This document shows, piece after piece, positions 10,601 through 21,299 of a stretch of 64,000 nt of DNA. Under the pieces are notes generated by a model that was not told the DNA's origin, searched no databases, and worked only from the letters and a program-made list of their open reading frames with translations. Each line of letters opens with the position of its first letter. Positions within the stretch are counted from its first letter, which is position 1. Position numbers and translations under genes: made by a program. The DNA comes from Rhyacophila brunnea (lineage: Eukaryota > Arthropoda > Insecta > Trichoptera > Rhyacophilidae). The stretch spans positions 1 to 64,000 of the forward strand of contig JAGYXB010000374.1 in NCBI GenBank assembly GCA_022495005.1, given 5' to 3'.

Positions 10601-12458
10601 ATTTTGACAGAACGTAGTTGGTTTTTTTACCGGGAGGTTGCTACTGCGCTCTACTGCGCAGACGCAGTAGGCCCACACGCCGGTGTGTAGCGTGTAAAGT
10701 TGACCGTCTTTCAACTTTTCTCGGTAGAGTGTTTACAACCTGCTTGTTAGCTTGTTCGATGATTACACTGGGCGACTTTACAGGCAGATTATAAATTCAC
10801 CAACAAACAGCTCGTAAAGCTTAAAATATAATAATTTTTACATTTATTTCATATAAGTTTTTGAATCTGAATCATTTGAGATTTAAAGTATTAACGTAAA
10901 GGTACCAGTAGATGATATTTTTTTAAATTAAAAATCAGTAAATAAGCTTGTTAGGTTAAACGTTAAAGCATTCAAAAATAGTGGCAATTTATTACAACGT
11001 ATGTATATCTACTGCCGTGTAATACCTTCGAAACAAAAACTAAAATTTTTGTCCATGAATAAAATAAATCATTCTGTTGACTTCTACAATCTAATTTGTT
11101 AAAAGAGATTGTTTAAGGGGTTAAGTCAAACTAATTTATTAGGTATATGAAATGTTTAAGACGCATTCGAGCATTTTTTCTACTCTTGATTTTAACTGAA
11201 TTTCATCAATATATGTGGAGATAACACAGTAGTTGACACTTCTTGTCTAATACCCCGTTTACACGTGCATGGATTTACTGCTGACAGTACGTATTATCGA
11301 GGCCGTAACAAGAAAATGCACGTGTAAACACGTATTATCGTGCAAGTTGCAAGATGGCATGCATGGATCAAAGAAGTTCAAAAGCTTCTGAATTTTCACA
11401 CAGTAATTGGTATTTGCATGGCGATAGTGGCGAACTTGCCGGAAGAAATATGAACTACACCGCACAGAATATTTTAACTTTTACCGATTATCTACGAACC
11501 TGTCTGAATCTGTCAAAGAACACCATACAATGACAACATCTTGTCTCACGTACGCTTGAAGAATGAGATTGGAGTTAGCACTTTTACGTGAAAACAATTG
11601 TTATTGCGATAGTTAAAATACACACCATTGGCAACCGGTATTGGCAAGTGAATCCATGGACGTGTACAGGCGCTATAATACTCGTGTCAATGAACAATGA
11701 AATTATTTTTAATGATTTTTGATGCGTGTTGATTATTTAAAATAAAAGTTGTCAATAAATTGCAGTTTTAAATTTCGCTCGCAGAGGCATTACGGTTGCT
11801 GTTTGTGGTGTCTTTTAACTTTATTAACTTAAAATTTTAGCGGAGACATATTGTGTTATTTACAGAGAAACTCCATATATTAACTACTCATTCCACTCTA
11901 TTCATTCATATAAAATAGGTATAAGTTAAAATAGCTGTCAACTACCAGTGCAATGATTTTTTGGCATGACAACTATTAGTACATTTTGAGTAGAAATGTA
12001 TTTTGTTTTGTGTTTGCTACAAAAATTATGGAGTTTTTAATTTTTATGTTATTCTGTGTGATACATGAAGGTTCGATATTTTATATTCATATTTAGTCTT
12101 TATCAATACATTTAAAATTGAAGGACTTCTACTTTTATTTGTCCATTTTTGACCTTATACTGTCAACTACTTGTAGATATACAGTTTTTTTCTGTCACTA
12201 GACTTATATTACAGGAATCACAATTATTATTTTATTTGTTAATGGAATTACGTAGAAAATGAAAGTTAATAAATTTAATGAACCGTCTTTAAAATATTAA
12301 AATATTTGTTTATTTTATTGTTTAGGAAAACACTTGGAAAAGACTGCAAGTCACTAGAATTCAACTTAGGAGATATGAAAAGAAGAGGGATAAAGGTGGA
12401 CTCGTGCTTAGATCTCATGCATGCCATTGATTATCTCGAAGAATGTACTGAGAATTAG
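4479..12458 (+). CDS. SNX21: Sorting nexin, SNX20/SNX21 type (four coding exons, 259 aa)
   Basis: Joined exons 4479-4688, 8373-8594, 10060-10274 and 12326-12458 give one open frame of 259 residues with GT-AG introns and consistent phases (0, 0, 2). The first part is a PX domain: it opens MLKFEISSTRTV and has the phosphoinositide-binding RRY in LQRRYTHFYELY and a VNFPKK turn. The remainder is helical and matches the C-terminal PXB-type region of SNX20 and SNX21 (AKQLIENNKYDQALSLLENI; final HAIDYLEECTEN). Family members act at early endosomes by binding phosphoinositides; human SNX20 binds PSGL-1 and SNX21 binds huntingtin and septins. The vertebrate proteins are longer, mainly through an N-terminal extension. 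Because an acceptor lies at 4447 and the frame stays open upstream to it (TYLK before the Met), the true start may be in an earlier exon. The gene symbol is a homology label; SNX20 and SNX21 cannot be told apart here. Confidence 0.88.
5230..5577 (+). pseudogene. Tigger/pogo transposase C-terminal remnant
   Basis: In one frame the sequence reads AEAWNNL, then, across a TAA and a TGA, KKLWPYMNQDDENWEP followed by LVSLEELIQRA and an acidic tail ending at the stop 5575-5577. The pattern AW...WKKLWP followed by an acidic linker is the usual tail of Tigger-type transposases; the TGA stands where a tryptophan codon is expected. The DNA-binding and DDE parts are absent, so this is an internal-deletion derivative. 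The uninterrupted segment runs from 5281 to the stop (ATG at 5296). Confidence 0.6.
5596..7622 (-). mobile_element. tRNA-derived SINE (copy 1), split by a nested element
   Basis: Read on the - strand, the SINE begins with a tRNA-like head (7622-7545) containing a perfect box B, GGTTCGAATCC (complement of 7559-7569). Its body continues after the inserted element at 5771 and runs to the tail motif ATCCTAATAGG-like/GGTCGAA near 5618; it ends in an A-tail seen as the T-run 5596-5615. The same head, body and tail recur at 12.9, 16.45, 32.3, 35.65 and 53.9 kb. The SINE lies inside the Tigger-like element and is itself interrupted by 5772-7536. Confidence 0.8.
5772..7536. mobile_element. Unclassified inverted-terminus DNA element nested in the SINE
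   Basis: The left terminus GTCGCTGAGTTTCAAAACCC and the right terminus, read inverted as GTCACTGAGTTTCAAAACCC, continue into CTATAACACCTTTT; over about 35 bases they differ at two positions. Flanks ATATGTGT (5764-5771) and ACATGTGT (7537-7544) suggest an 8-bp target duplication with one mismatch. Motifs of the form GTTATAGSGGNTTTTG recur near both ends (about 5858, 5890, 5920; 7328, 7361, 7507). No coding capacity was seen. The size, TIR and TSD fit a non-autonomous hAT-like element, but the terminal bases are not the usual CAG, so the superfamily is left open. Confidence 0.75.
8373..8594 (+). CDS. SNX21: Sorting nexin coding exon 2: end of PX domain and first PXB helices
   Basis: Acceptor TTTTTTCTAG|GTTG, donor AATAAG|GTCAGT; 74 codons, phase 0 at both ends. 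It encodes VVLGNFEPDLISSRSSSFQS, the usual C-terminal PX helix that ends in an FF (TIEFFQSIEL), then a helical repeat (NEAKQLIENNKYDQALSLLE). The acceptor lies 75 bases past the right end of the Tigger-like insertion. Confidence 0.9.
9247..9587 (+). mobile_element. 5'-truncated mariner fragment in intron 2
   Basis: Nearly identical to 60710-61055 of the mariner at 59.75 kb: it begins inside the transposase (TTTACGATCAATGGC), covers the C-terminal third, and ends with the mariner terminal repeat and a TA (9588-9589). A short deletion removes the bases that encode the third catalytic region (SPDLAPSD) around 9325. The A-run at 9459-9466 has eight A residues, one more than in the long copy. No 5' terminal repeat is present. 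Confidence 0.88.
10060..10274 (+). CDS. SNX21: Sorting nexin coding exon 3: PXB helical region
   Basis: Acceptor CTTATCAG|ATTTAT, donor TATG|GTAACT; 71 codons plus two bases. It is clearly richer in G and C than the flanks, with codons using third-position G or C. It encodes alanine-rich helices (LISLCRLVACGAS, AALAGPVERWATLAMHRFD, LYVPLIQACISIW), consistent with TPR-like helices of the C-terminal SNX20/21 domain. The split TGG codon is completed by the first base of exon 4. Confidence 0.88.
10486..10825. mobile_element. MITE with inverted ends in intron 3
   Basis: The segment ACGAGCTGTTTGTTGGCGAA (from about 10497) is repeated inverted at 10790-10816 (read as ACGAGCTGTTTGTTGGTGAA), and GATGATTACAC occurs twice inside (about 10549 and 10760). 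Exact termini and target duplication were not resolved. Non-coding. Confidence 0.6.
11254..11673. mobile_element. MITE with about 30-bp inverted ends and 8-bp TSD in intron 3
   Basis: The left end CCCGTTTACACGTGCATGGA and the right end, inverted GCGCCTGTACACGTCCATGG, continue to ATTTACTGC / ATTCACTTGC. Flanking octamers TCTAATAC (11246-11253) and TATAATAC (11674-11681) differ by one base. The ACACGT/ACGTGT motif recurs internally (about 11316). Non-coding; hAT-like by TSD length. Confidence 0.65.
12326..12458 (+). CDS. SNX21: Sorting nexin coding exon 4: C-terminus and stop
   Basis: Acceptor TTATTGTTTAG|GAAAAC. After one base that completes tryptophan, 43 codons run to TAG at 12456-12458. 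The segment KTLGKDCKSLEFNLGDMKRR is followed by GIKVDSCLDLMHAIDYLEEC, a last amphipathic helix as in the family. No canonical AATAAA was seen close behind; an ATTAAA at about 12821 is one possible polyadenylation signal. Confidence 0.87.
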
Positions 12459-12897
12459 GAAATACCTTAAAATTATACATATTTTTATTCCATTTTATCG
12501 ATGTTTATTTTACACCACATGATTTCTTTGTATACTACTTTAAATATTTTTGGGGTTGTGGGATATGGTTAACTCAATTATTTAATTATTGTAATATGAG
12601 GTGTGAATAGATAAACAAATAGTCTCTACACATTATAAACTAACTTGCGAGCATTCAAAATAATTAGTTTTGAATTTCTAGATCGCAGCCTTGACTAAAG
12701 TGATGGGTAGATAAAAAAAGTTATAAACTACCATATAAAAAGATCAGCCAAAAACATGGAACCCTGTTCCTTTGAGAGAGTTTCGAATTAAGTACCATTA
12801 CCTTCATTGCATACCTACATATTAAACAACAGAGAACTCTAATGCCAATTATCAGCATCAAAATGTTATAACATCAGAATAACATGATTAAAATCGT
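12459..12897. other. 3' flank of the sorting nexin
   Basis: AT-rich sequence after the stop codon, presumably 3' UTR for some distance. No AATAAA on the + strand was found; ATTAAA occurs at about 12821. Nothing else recognised. Confidence 0.4.
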
Positions 12898-13045
12898 GGT
12901 TTTTCTTCTTCGATCCTATGAAGATCGTATGGGCCTCCACAAAGTGGAGGTTATATTAACAGATTTTTTTTCTTTTTATGAAAACTGGATGATGGGTGGA
13001 GTCACTTGCTCGGTCTATTAGGTCCATACTCTGGCTCCAAACACT
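12898..13045 (-). mobile_element. SINE fragment (copy 2), body and tail only
   Basis: On the - strand it carries the body and tail of the tRNA-SINE family (complement of GATCGTATGGGCCTCCAC, then of GGTCTATTAGGTCCATACTC); the tRNA-like head is missing. It follows the end of the sorting nexin gene. Confidence 0.7.
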
Positions 13046-14251
13046 CATGAGGCGTTTCATATAATATTATAAAACCAAATAAAATCAACTATTGTTTATT
13101 TTACACACCTCATTGTAGTCTTATTTGAATGGTTTATTTACACATATTTAGATATGAATACTGTTTGAATTTGGCATTGATGAATTTTATATTTTAATTA
13201 CTATATTAATTATAATTACTACAATAAATTAGTTGCTTTATTATAAATCAAATTTTTTTTTAAAAGGCTGGTGTCTAGTCGAATCCAGATTTTTTTTTCT
13301 ATTATTTGATTGTACTATTATGTATTTGTAAAAACCATTATTTATTTGTACACATTAATCTGAAATATGCTTATGTTTGGAAAAAAAAATAGGAGGAGAA
13401 CTCATTGTTCTGATAAGACTTCAATTATTATATTTAACACTCCTCTGATGTTTTAGACATATCTGTGGTATTCGGCTAAAATTACATACATGTCTCGAAA
13501 ATTCAACTTCACAGGATAGCAGATTTAAAAAATAAACCAAGTTGGATGCAATATTGTACGTAAATAGAATGTGAATACATCCATAAAATACTATTCCTAT
13601 TTTTATTTATTTAGTTAATTTTGAACAGGTAAAATAAACCTATATCAATTTATGTTCAAAGTGAAATTAACAGTTCAGACTAATTTTATTTATTGCTAAT
13701 GTACCTACTTCCAAAAGTTAAGCGAAAACTCATTTTTGACAAAAATTGTCTTACATGTTTTTCACCCCAACACCACAGTAATTGTCTAATCAAGGTGATG
13801 TAGGTACAATGATGACCATAATATATGCAAACTCAATTATTATTGCGGAGCGTAGGAATATTTTGAGAGAGTGAATCATGTTATCGAGATGATTCTTATA
13901 TTATAAGATGTAACCTTTATTTCACTCCCTCATTGTAAGTTGTGATTGTAGAATCTTGTTTTTATTGTTACTATTTTTTTAGTCGATTGTGCCTTAATCA
14001 ATTGCCAAATTATTGGAAAAAATCTAAGTATTAATCTATATGTACCTACCTGTAATGATATTAAGTATTAGAAGTTTTATTTGTTTTTTATAGATTTTCC
14101 TACAGATCTTTCTAATCATCATATAAATGGGTTTTTATTGATTTTTATTAAAATGTTCATTTTATTGAATTGTGTGGCAGTCGTGGAGAGTTGGTAATTT
14201 TTTAAAAATATAATTATAATTATTATACAATCGCACTTGGTTATTACAATC
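13046..14251. other. AT-rich spacer, nothing recognised
   Basis: No open frame with recognisable domains, no terminal repeats, only short A and T runs. Confidence 0.4.
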
Positions 14252-14732
14252 ACGGATATAGCGAGATCTCGGATATAACGAGGAAACATTCGTTGACATT
14301 TTAGTTTATGATTTTCTCCATCCATTTATTCACTTTTATAACAAGCTACTTATCGGTTATACTTAGCTAAAATATGTTAAAATTTTTTCTTAAAACTGTT
14401 AATGTGTCGGTTGTTAAAAAACATTTCGACCCTAAGCAATAAAATCTGACCGGACAGGATGCTGCCGCAATTGGATTACGTTTATGACACTAGTTAAGTG
14501 TCTAAGTACCTACCTAATTGGTGTTTTCGCTGACAATATTGAAAAAGTAGTTTTTGTAGTTGCCATGCTTGTTTCGGGGAAAAGTTCTAATTGTGTATTT
14601 TTGTTTGAATTGCGACTTTTTGTGTTATGTGATCGCTCATTTAAAAATATCTATTCTCTGATATAACGAATAACGCTCACAACGAGCAAATTCCGTCGGT
14701 CCCATCTTCCTCGTAATATCCAAGTTCGACTG
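14252..14732. mobile_element. Tigger/Tc1-like element remnant
   Basis: The right end, read inverted, is CAGTCGAACTTGGATATTAC followed by GAGGAAGATGGGAC, abutting TA (14733-14734); this is the well-known CAGTCGAAC...GATATAACGAGG type of terminus. On the left, GGATATAGCGAGATCTCGGA and TATAACGAGGAAAC (14254-14288) are the matching subterminal sequence, but the outer CAGTCGAAC is lost. Non-coding. Confidence 0.6.
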
Positions 14733-15855
14733 TATTTGTTAAACATATTTTTTTAGATTTCTTACTACATGCATAGGTCATATAAATTAAGGTAAATAAA
14801 GGAATCCCCTAATGTTTTTATTTAAACTAAGTGTTCGATAAATTTTTCACATCGAAGTAGAACCTGATGTCAATTTTCAAAGTCAATTTTAATTGAATGA
14901 AAACATTTTCTATTTTCCGAACATTGTAATTTCACCAAGTTCTTGTCACATAATTATTATATGATCCTAGAGATATCTGACATTATTTTTGTGTGGATCG
15001 AGATTAGTTTTTTTTGTTAATTATTTTACAATACACCAGTTGCTCAAATAAAAAACAAAGAGTTTTTAGATTTTTATTATTAACATAAGATATTGTTGGA
15101 TTTTTTAATCCTACTATAAAAAAGCAACATTTTATAAATGAGTAAAATATAATTTAAATGCCCATATATAAAACAAATCTGATTAAAAAAAAAAATTAAA
15201 ACCAATAATTATTGCTACTTTTGTATTATAGACTCACAATTTATATGGTTAATTGAAACTGAAAAATGGATTAAAAACTAACACCACTAATTTAGTAAAT
15301 ACTTATTCTCAGGTTTTGGCTTCATTTTATGCTTCAAATGATAATAAAACACAGTGTGTTAGTGACATGCACAACTTCGAAATATTACGAGTTCAAAATA
15401 TGCAAGCATATAATTAGGTTTTACTATGTATTTTTTGTTATATTTGGCATTAAAGATTTGTTTTGTATTAAGATGTATGATTTTAATCTTTTTATGAATC
15501 AGTTTATAAAGTAAATTAATATTCCTGGCTAATAATATTAATTTACAAATAATTTTTCTGCGTTAAGTATCACAATTTTTTTATGCTATAAATCATGTTT
15601 TGAATAATTAGATAACCTTCTTCCATGTATCTACTTATGTATAAAACATTTAGAATATTTAAGTTTGCTTATAAGATCGGTATAATCGGCATAGTGAAAT
15701 CTTTTACATATTATAATAATAAGAAACAAAAACATGATCAATGTATATAATATCAGTAACTCTTGTAGTATTGTTTGGCAGTTATAATTATTGAAGTATG
15801 ATACAAAAATATATTTGTACAAGATTCTAGAAACTTATCTGGTATGTAATTAATA

Positions 15856-16147
15856 CAGTAGAGTCCGGTGATCCCACCCACATGGGATTCTGGCAGAGTC
15901 AAATAACCGAGAATGATAGAATAGACAACAGGTTATTGTTACAAGTTAAATAATGCTCTGGGAAAACAAAATAAAATAGAGTCATATTATAACTGAAATC
16001 ATGATTTATAATTGTAAAACATATGCCTATTAAATTAAACACAAACATCACAAACTTATACACAAATTTAAAATTATTTTCTGTTTTGGAAATAAAAACA
16101 TTTTCATTTTGACTATGGTTTAATAATTCGCAAGTAGAACTCTATTG
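15856..16147. mobile_element. Small TA-flanked MITE
   Basis: Left end CAGTAGAGTCCGGTGATCCC after TA (15854-15855); right end, inverted CAATAGAGTTCTACTTGCG, before TA (16148-16149). About 290 bases, non-coding. TA duplication and CAG start fit a pogo-like MITE; the inverted ends match only over about 13 bases. Confidence 0.5.
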
Positions 16148-16266
16148 TATTGTTACAATGATATTTCAGTTAAAATTCTCACACAGTTGAAAATACATTT
16201 ATTTATTATAATTACTAGGTACCATAATTTTAATTTTATTGTATAAGTGTTCCATTTAGTATGATA

Positions 16267-16715
16267 CAGTGATTCCCAACCTTTTTTGTTTGGCTTAGAA
16301 GATTTTTAATATCTGAGGGAACCCTTATTTGGCATAATATTATGGTCCAGTAGTGGAAACTACAAAAGAGACATGTCATTATAATGTGTAAGCCGACTTA
16401 AAATGCCGTCTCTTTATATTGTTAATTTCAAATGTTGGGTGAAATAGGTACCATATTTCATTACGACGCCCACGTTAAGCGGGGGGCTAACGCATCGACT
16501 TATAATGTTGTGGGTCCCAAGTTTAAATCCTGGGTCTGGCAAATACACCTATTGTTTTACAATGTGTGTTTGGAGTCAATGAGTCGTAATCCAAACTTAC
16601 ACTCTGTAAAGGCCCATAGGATCTTAGGATCAGACGTGGTCAAAAAATATATATATATTATTTCTGCGTATGCAAGGAAAATCTTAATAACACAGTACGT
16701 TTGGGAATCACTGCT
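16267..16715. mobile_element. hAT-type MITE carrying a SINE
   Basis: The left terminus CAGTGATTCCCAACC is mirrored near 16700-16713 as TTGGGAATCACTG. Flanking octamers GTATGATA (16259-16266) and GTAGGATA (16716-16723) agree at seven of eight positions. Inside lies an older SINE copy (16448-16645). The CAGTGATTCCCAACC terminus and 8-bp duplication are typical of hAT elements. Confidence 0.7.
16448..16645 (+). mobile_element. tRNA-derived SINE (copy 3), diverged
   Basis: The head ACGCCCACGTTAAGCGGGGG is followed by a decayed box B (AAGTTTAAATCCTGGGTCTG), the body motif TGTTTTACAATGTGTGTTTG, and the tail GGCCCATAGGATCTTAGGAT, then CAGACGTGGTCAAA. It lies inside the hAT-type MITE. Confidence 0.7.
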
Positions 16716-16723
16716 GTAGGATA

Positions 16724-18456
16724 ATAGAAAATTTTAATTTGTTTCCTCTTTATTACTTTTTTAAAATAATTTTACACCAAGAATTTTATTATTGAGTTTT
16801 ATAAGGTTTTTGCTAAAGGTGTTAAGTTTCTTTCTGTGGTCTTTGACCTTTGTGTTCATTTTATGTTTTGTATAGTGAAAAATTATACTTAGAAAAATTT
16901 TGTCATATCTGATATTATCTTCAAGAACTCAAAATATATAAATGAATTTGAATATTTTTGTTTTTTTGTTGCATTTTCTGAAATTATTATAATGCTTTTT
17001 TACATATATTAATTACTATTTATACATGGATTTCAGTATCATTTTGATTCTATTGGTGGTAGATGAAAGAAAGTTAGGCATTGCGAAAATTAACATTCAA
17101 TAAATGCAATGTAGCGGGCGGGCTTTACTAAAAAATGGGAAGAAATGAGGCCTGAACGATCCTGTTTAGATGAGTATTTTGCGTCGGATGTATAGACCAT
17201 TGAGTGAGGGTGGGATCTAGAGAATTAGTTAATTAAAAGAACGATTAGTTCTACTACATGGGTTAGGATTCGATACATTCCAAGTTCGTAAAACTCTTTA
17301 GGCTGAGTTGGTTATCTCATCACCATCTCCAACCTATATCTTTGGGTGATATCAAGTAGGTGTAGCCAACTCAAGGGCAATTTTTGAACGAAGCAGTATC
17401 ATATAATATGAAAACATGCTTGAAAACTAGAAATAGCTTCAAAAGTAAGTATAGTGCTTCGAACGGTGTCTAATAATGCAACGAAAATATTGGATGGACA
17501 TTTATGGTCGCGTAAGAGTTTGCATTATATTTTTGTCTATGCTTACATGACAACCAATGACAGCTCAAATTAACGTGTAAACAAGAAAATATCCTAAAAT
17601 ATGGTAATGACATTATAATTTTTTATTAGTAACTGTTATAGTAGCATTAATAAAATGATTTATTCTTAAAGTACATAGCTAATTTATCCTTAAATATTAT
17701 GTCAATTATTTCCTTTATAGGTACCTAATATTGATATTACAAAGGTAAATTATAGAATGTAAACAGAACTTACAATGTATTTTACAAACCTAATATTAAT
17801 AAAATATATATGTTTCCATATCACAAAATCACAATAAATACTTAAATGAGAATTTAAACACAAACTAACACTTCCAACAAAGAAAAAGACAAAAAAAACA
17901 ATAAATAACAACCTTTCGATGTTGTGTTTCGACAATTGAATACGTGTATTAATTAAGGCGCTAAGTACCAAAATAATAAAAACTGACATTTTTATAGAAA
18001 AATGTTCTACATACCAATGCCAATAACTTCAACTGTAGTCTAAGTGCCTCAAGCAAGTCAAAAAAATACAGCAAAATAATTAAACCTGTCGACGTTGTAA
18101 GTCCGTTGGCGTGTTTCATTTATAATGGTGTAAGTAGCACTGCAGTGGTCAACGGCATTCAATATAAAATAGCTGACGATGGTGTGTTGACACTTGTGAG
18201 TTCTTAATACCTAAAATTATAGAAGCTGCCGTGATTGCTTCACACTGTAAAACTACATTTTTCAAAAGGTCTGTTTCATGAAATTTTACTGCAATGACTC
18301 GGTATTTTGTAACTACAGGCAATACTACTTTTTGGTACTTAGAGCCTTATTTAATACACGTATTCAACTAATCTGTCTGACAATCTGACAATTAAAATGG
18401 ATAACTGAAGCGCCTCTAACGCCGAAGCATGTGAAACTCAAAAGCGTCCGCCTCTT
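16724..18456. other. Spacer, nothing recognised
   Basis: AT-rich; a chance open frame at 17750-17989 (-) is hydrophobic and low-complexity. No terminal repeats or conserved motifs were found. Confidence 0.4.
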
Positions 18457-18890
18457 TCAGATGCAGTTGTCAAAATCGAAGCAGAAATAAAATTTCTCGT
18501 ACAAAATTGAAGCAGGCTGCTTCAATAGCTTCGATACTATTTCATTCAAAAATTGCCCTTCTGGGCCCGTGTGTGGATGGATCCTAGCAAACAGACCCGC
18601 TCGTTCCGATTCCAGTGGGCAGTCCTCGAAGACGTATTCAGAGTCTTGACAGCTGTGCCAGCACACGCATCACGGCCCATGTTCTATCAAACAAAAACCG
18701 CATTGCTTGGTCGCGGAGTTATCTTGGCCTGTCAGGAACTGGCTTCCTCAATATGTTGGTTTTAATTGTCTTATCTGAAGCAAACAAAGAATATTTGGAA
18801 AAAACAGATATGTTTGTCTTCTCGTGGTGGATGCCGATCATCTCAACAGGGCAGCACCCATTTCCAACAACCAGACATATTTAATTTTTT
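18457..18890 (-). pseudogene. Non-LTR retrotransposon ORF2 C-terminal scrap
   Basis: On the - strand 18666-18457 reads CWHSCQDSEYVFEDCPLESE followed by RAGLFARI. This resembles the zinc-finger-like tail of R1/Jockey-type ORF2 proteins, in which spaced Cys/His residues precede EHVLFECP and a basic segment. The second cysteine of the first pair is shifted, and the upstream part (to 18890) is frameshifted. About 70 codons only, bounded by stops; no reverse transcriptase motifs remain. Identification is by pattern and not certain. Confidence 0.4.
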
Positions 18891-20223
18891 GTGGTAAGCA
18901 ATGTTTTTGTATTTCAAATTTACCTAGTGAGATATCCAGGGTTCCAGTGGCTAGCTCAGGTGTCGACCGAACCCCGGATTCACAAATTTTTTGTTTTTTT
19001 TTAATTTGAGACAAAAGGAATTTAAATAAAACAAGTTCTTTCGTGTTCGTAACGTGGTCTTGTCTTATATTTTTAATTTTTAGTTTCACAGTTTATATTT
19101 GGGTTTTTTCCGTCACAATCGTCAGGTCCGTATGTTTTGAAAATAGGACGCTCACTAACTTTTTTCCTCGGGGTTCCTTTTTTTTGAAATTCCTCCGAAC
19201 CCACGCCGACTTACCAAACGGCTCTCGTGATTGGCCAAATCTGATCGGATGATCTTTGGGTTTGGCGAATCATGAGGCCAACTCTGGCGCCGGCGCGCGA
19301 AGATTTTAGCGTTGCGCAATGCGTGGCAAATTTACAACCTTTAAATACTTATTTATATATTTTATTTAGTCTTACACTTTAAAATTTATCTTAATTACAC
19401 CTCCGCCCAGTATGTGATTTTCACACACCGGACGAAGGCCTTTACCTATGAATAAAATATTTACGAAGTTGAGCAAGGAATCAGATTAGATGTTTTATGA
19501 AGCCGTTTCTAGAGGTCAGGGTTACGTTTCGGCTTATAACTACTAAATGATTATTTTACACCGGGAGTAACTAATTGAATTTTTTTTTATTTTTTTTTTA
19601 AACAGTACATGTTCAAACACGCGCGTCAATATCATTTTACTCCCAACTTCAATTATGGTTTGTCAATTTATGGCTACGGCCGTATGTTGTAGCTTAACCA
19701 CTGGGGAATGACAAAAGAAATGGCGTATTTCAAAAAAACACTACCTTATTCTTAGGTCAATAATTATTATAAAGCAATCATTATTCATAAGATATTTATC
19801 ACACTTGAATGGTCAAAGACATAGCTTATAATAAATATCTTTAGAATTATCTTGAAATGTGTTAATCTTGCCGATTTTTGAATAATAAAATGCCTAATTC
19901 TTGTCAAATTTGGGATCACAGAGATTATCAATATAACTTTTTATCGTGAATATTTTACAAAAATTATCTCGTAATAAATTATGCTAATGGTTTTATAAAT
20001 GCGTTTAAAAATTAATAAATGTAAAAAATCTTAACACCACTGCACAGTTATGTACCGAAATGACTATATTCTAAAACATTAGAGCGAGAGGTTTAAAAGA
20101 ATACTATTTTATGTAACAAAAATACTTTATGCAGTCATCAAATGTTTAAAATAACTATAAAGCATAATAAGGCTTCAAAATTATATAAATAGATTATCTA
20201 CAACGTTTGAGGAGTGTCCAGGA
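18891..20223. other. Spacer with a GC-richer patch at about 19190-19330
   Basis: No coding region recognised. The patch includes GGCGCCGGCGCGCG (about 19286), an unusual CpG-dense stretch for this window, followed by AT-rich sequence. Confidence 0.35.
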
Positions 20224-20421
20224 TCATGGTTTGAAAATACAATAAAAACTCAATTTTGACCTACGACGAGCACGTGGGCCGTTAAGTATTTCTCCACAAA
20301 CTGGGCATATCCAGATCTTCTTCTTTGGAGCATGCTGAGGTTTTTTCAACATTTTATTTAAAGGCGGAGGCTTCTTCTTCGGCTTAGTATTTCTAATTGC
20401 TTCATCTTCTGGACATTCTGA
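20224..20421 (-). CDS. Possible terminal exon with a lysine-rich segment and CPVCG motif
   Basis: On the - strand a good acceptor (TGTTTTGATTTCAG, ending at 20422) precedes an open frame: CPEDEAIRNTKPKKKPPPLN, then KMLKKPQHAPKKKIWICPVC and GEILNGPRARRR, to the stop at 20224-20226. The basic, proline-containing stretch followed by CPVCG looks like part of a nuclear zinc-binding protein. A matching donor lies at 20719, leaving a plausible 297-base intron, and the upstream exon continues the frame (RQLFTIPE|CPED) but shows no start codon. It could also be chance or an old pseudogene. I do not recognise the protein. Confidence 0.3.
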   Translation of the reverse strand, partial: SECPEDEAIRNTKPKKKPPPLNKMLKKPQHAPKKKIWICPVCGEILNGPRARRRSKLSFYCIFKP

Positions 20422-20719
20422 AATCAAAACAGTAAACAATAATAATGGTAGCAATTAACGTATCATGCAAGAGTTCGCACATACTCTTGCACATTTCGTC
20501 CCAGCGCACTCATGCACAACAGGCAAACATTCCGTCAAAAACATACTACTACCGCCATCTAGGGCAAACTGTAAAACTTTTGTCGTGTGACTGCCAATTA
20601 CGTAGATTTGTAATAGAAATAATAATACAAGAACACTATTGCAATGAACCTCCATGTGAGAGAGTTTCCAGAACAGTTAAATATTATAACGAACAAGCAA
20701 AAAAACGATTTTGTTACCT

Positions 20720-20870
20720 GGAATCGTAAATAATTGCCTAGATACACACAGCTCGCGATGGCAACACGTCACAACTTCACGCTAGCATCTAGCGACTGAA
20801 TTTATCAGCTAACGTCAAATGCGGTAAGTTTAAATCGAATGCGTGCTCTTGCACACTGAGCGCTCTTGTA
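20720..20870 (-). other. Possible 5' exon upstream of the 20.2 kb minus exon
   Basis: A CAG|GTAACA donor on the - strand ends this stretch at 20720. It is GC-richer than the flanks and has an inverted motif (CTAGATGCTAGC). In the frame that would join 20421 it reads REVVTCCHRELCVSRQLFTI after a stop, with no ATG, so it would be mostly 5' UTR. Confidence 0.25.
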
Positions 20871-20900
20871 CCACCCTACCCTATATGGTTGGTATTTATA

Positions 20901-21259
20901 TTAGTTTCTTTTTACCACCATATTGTTATTAAATTTTTCTAGTGGGGACTTCAAAATCAGACAGTTACTTTGGGCTTCCACATCACTAAAACTACATTTA
21001 TTGCATATACGGTAGCGTGTTTTGGATGCCTCATGTAAACTATTAGATATTGTAGCTCTGCTATAGAATATATAGTATAGATATATTATAACAACCCTGT
21101 GAATGTGGACATCACCGAAGTGATTGTAGATATATCTATTTCACTACTGTTAGCATTTCCTTGGTCACCAGACAGAATCGTTATGTTTGCATTCCAATGA
21201 TTTAGTCTGCACTCTAAAGGTACTTTCGTCTTACTACGAGAATTGGTCCATGGGGACCA
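20901..21259 (-). pseudogene. Broken reading frame of unknown origin
   Basis: From 21259 leftwards the - strand reads WSPWTNSRSKTKVPLECRLN, HWNANITILSGDQGNANSSE, IDISTITSVMSTFTG to about 21096. A second open piece from 21057 reads ATISNSLHEASKTRYRICNK, CSFSDVEAQSNC, ILKSPLEKFNNN to a stop at 20901. The two pieces would join in frame if 38 bases (21058-21095, with GT...AG ends) were removed, but that is too short for a normal intron, so an insertion is more likely. Composition looks protein-like, with CxxC in the second piece. I do not recognise the family. Confidence 0.35.
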
Positions 21260-21299
21260 CTGACGTTAATTTAATTACACCATTACAAGTTAAAGTCAG

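Noticed and set aside
12821..12826. ATTAAA as the sorting nexin poly(A) signal
   Set aside because: Such hexamers are frequent in this AT-rich DNA; position alone does not support a call.
21058..21095. 38-base GT...AG interval as an intron
   Set aside because: Too short for spliceosomal removal in insects; treated as an insertion or frameshift in a broken frame.
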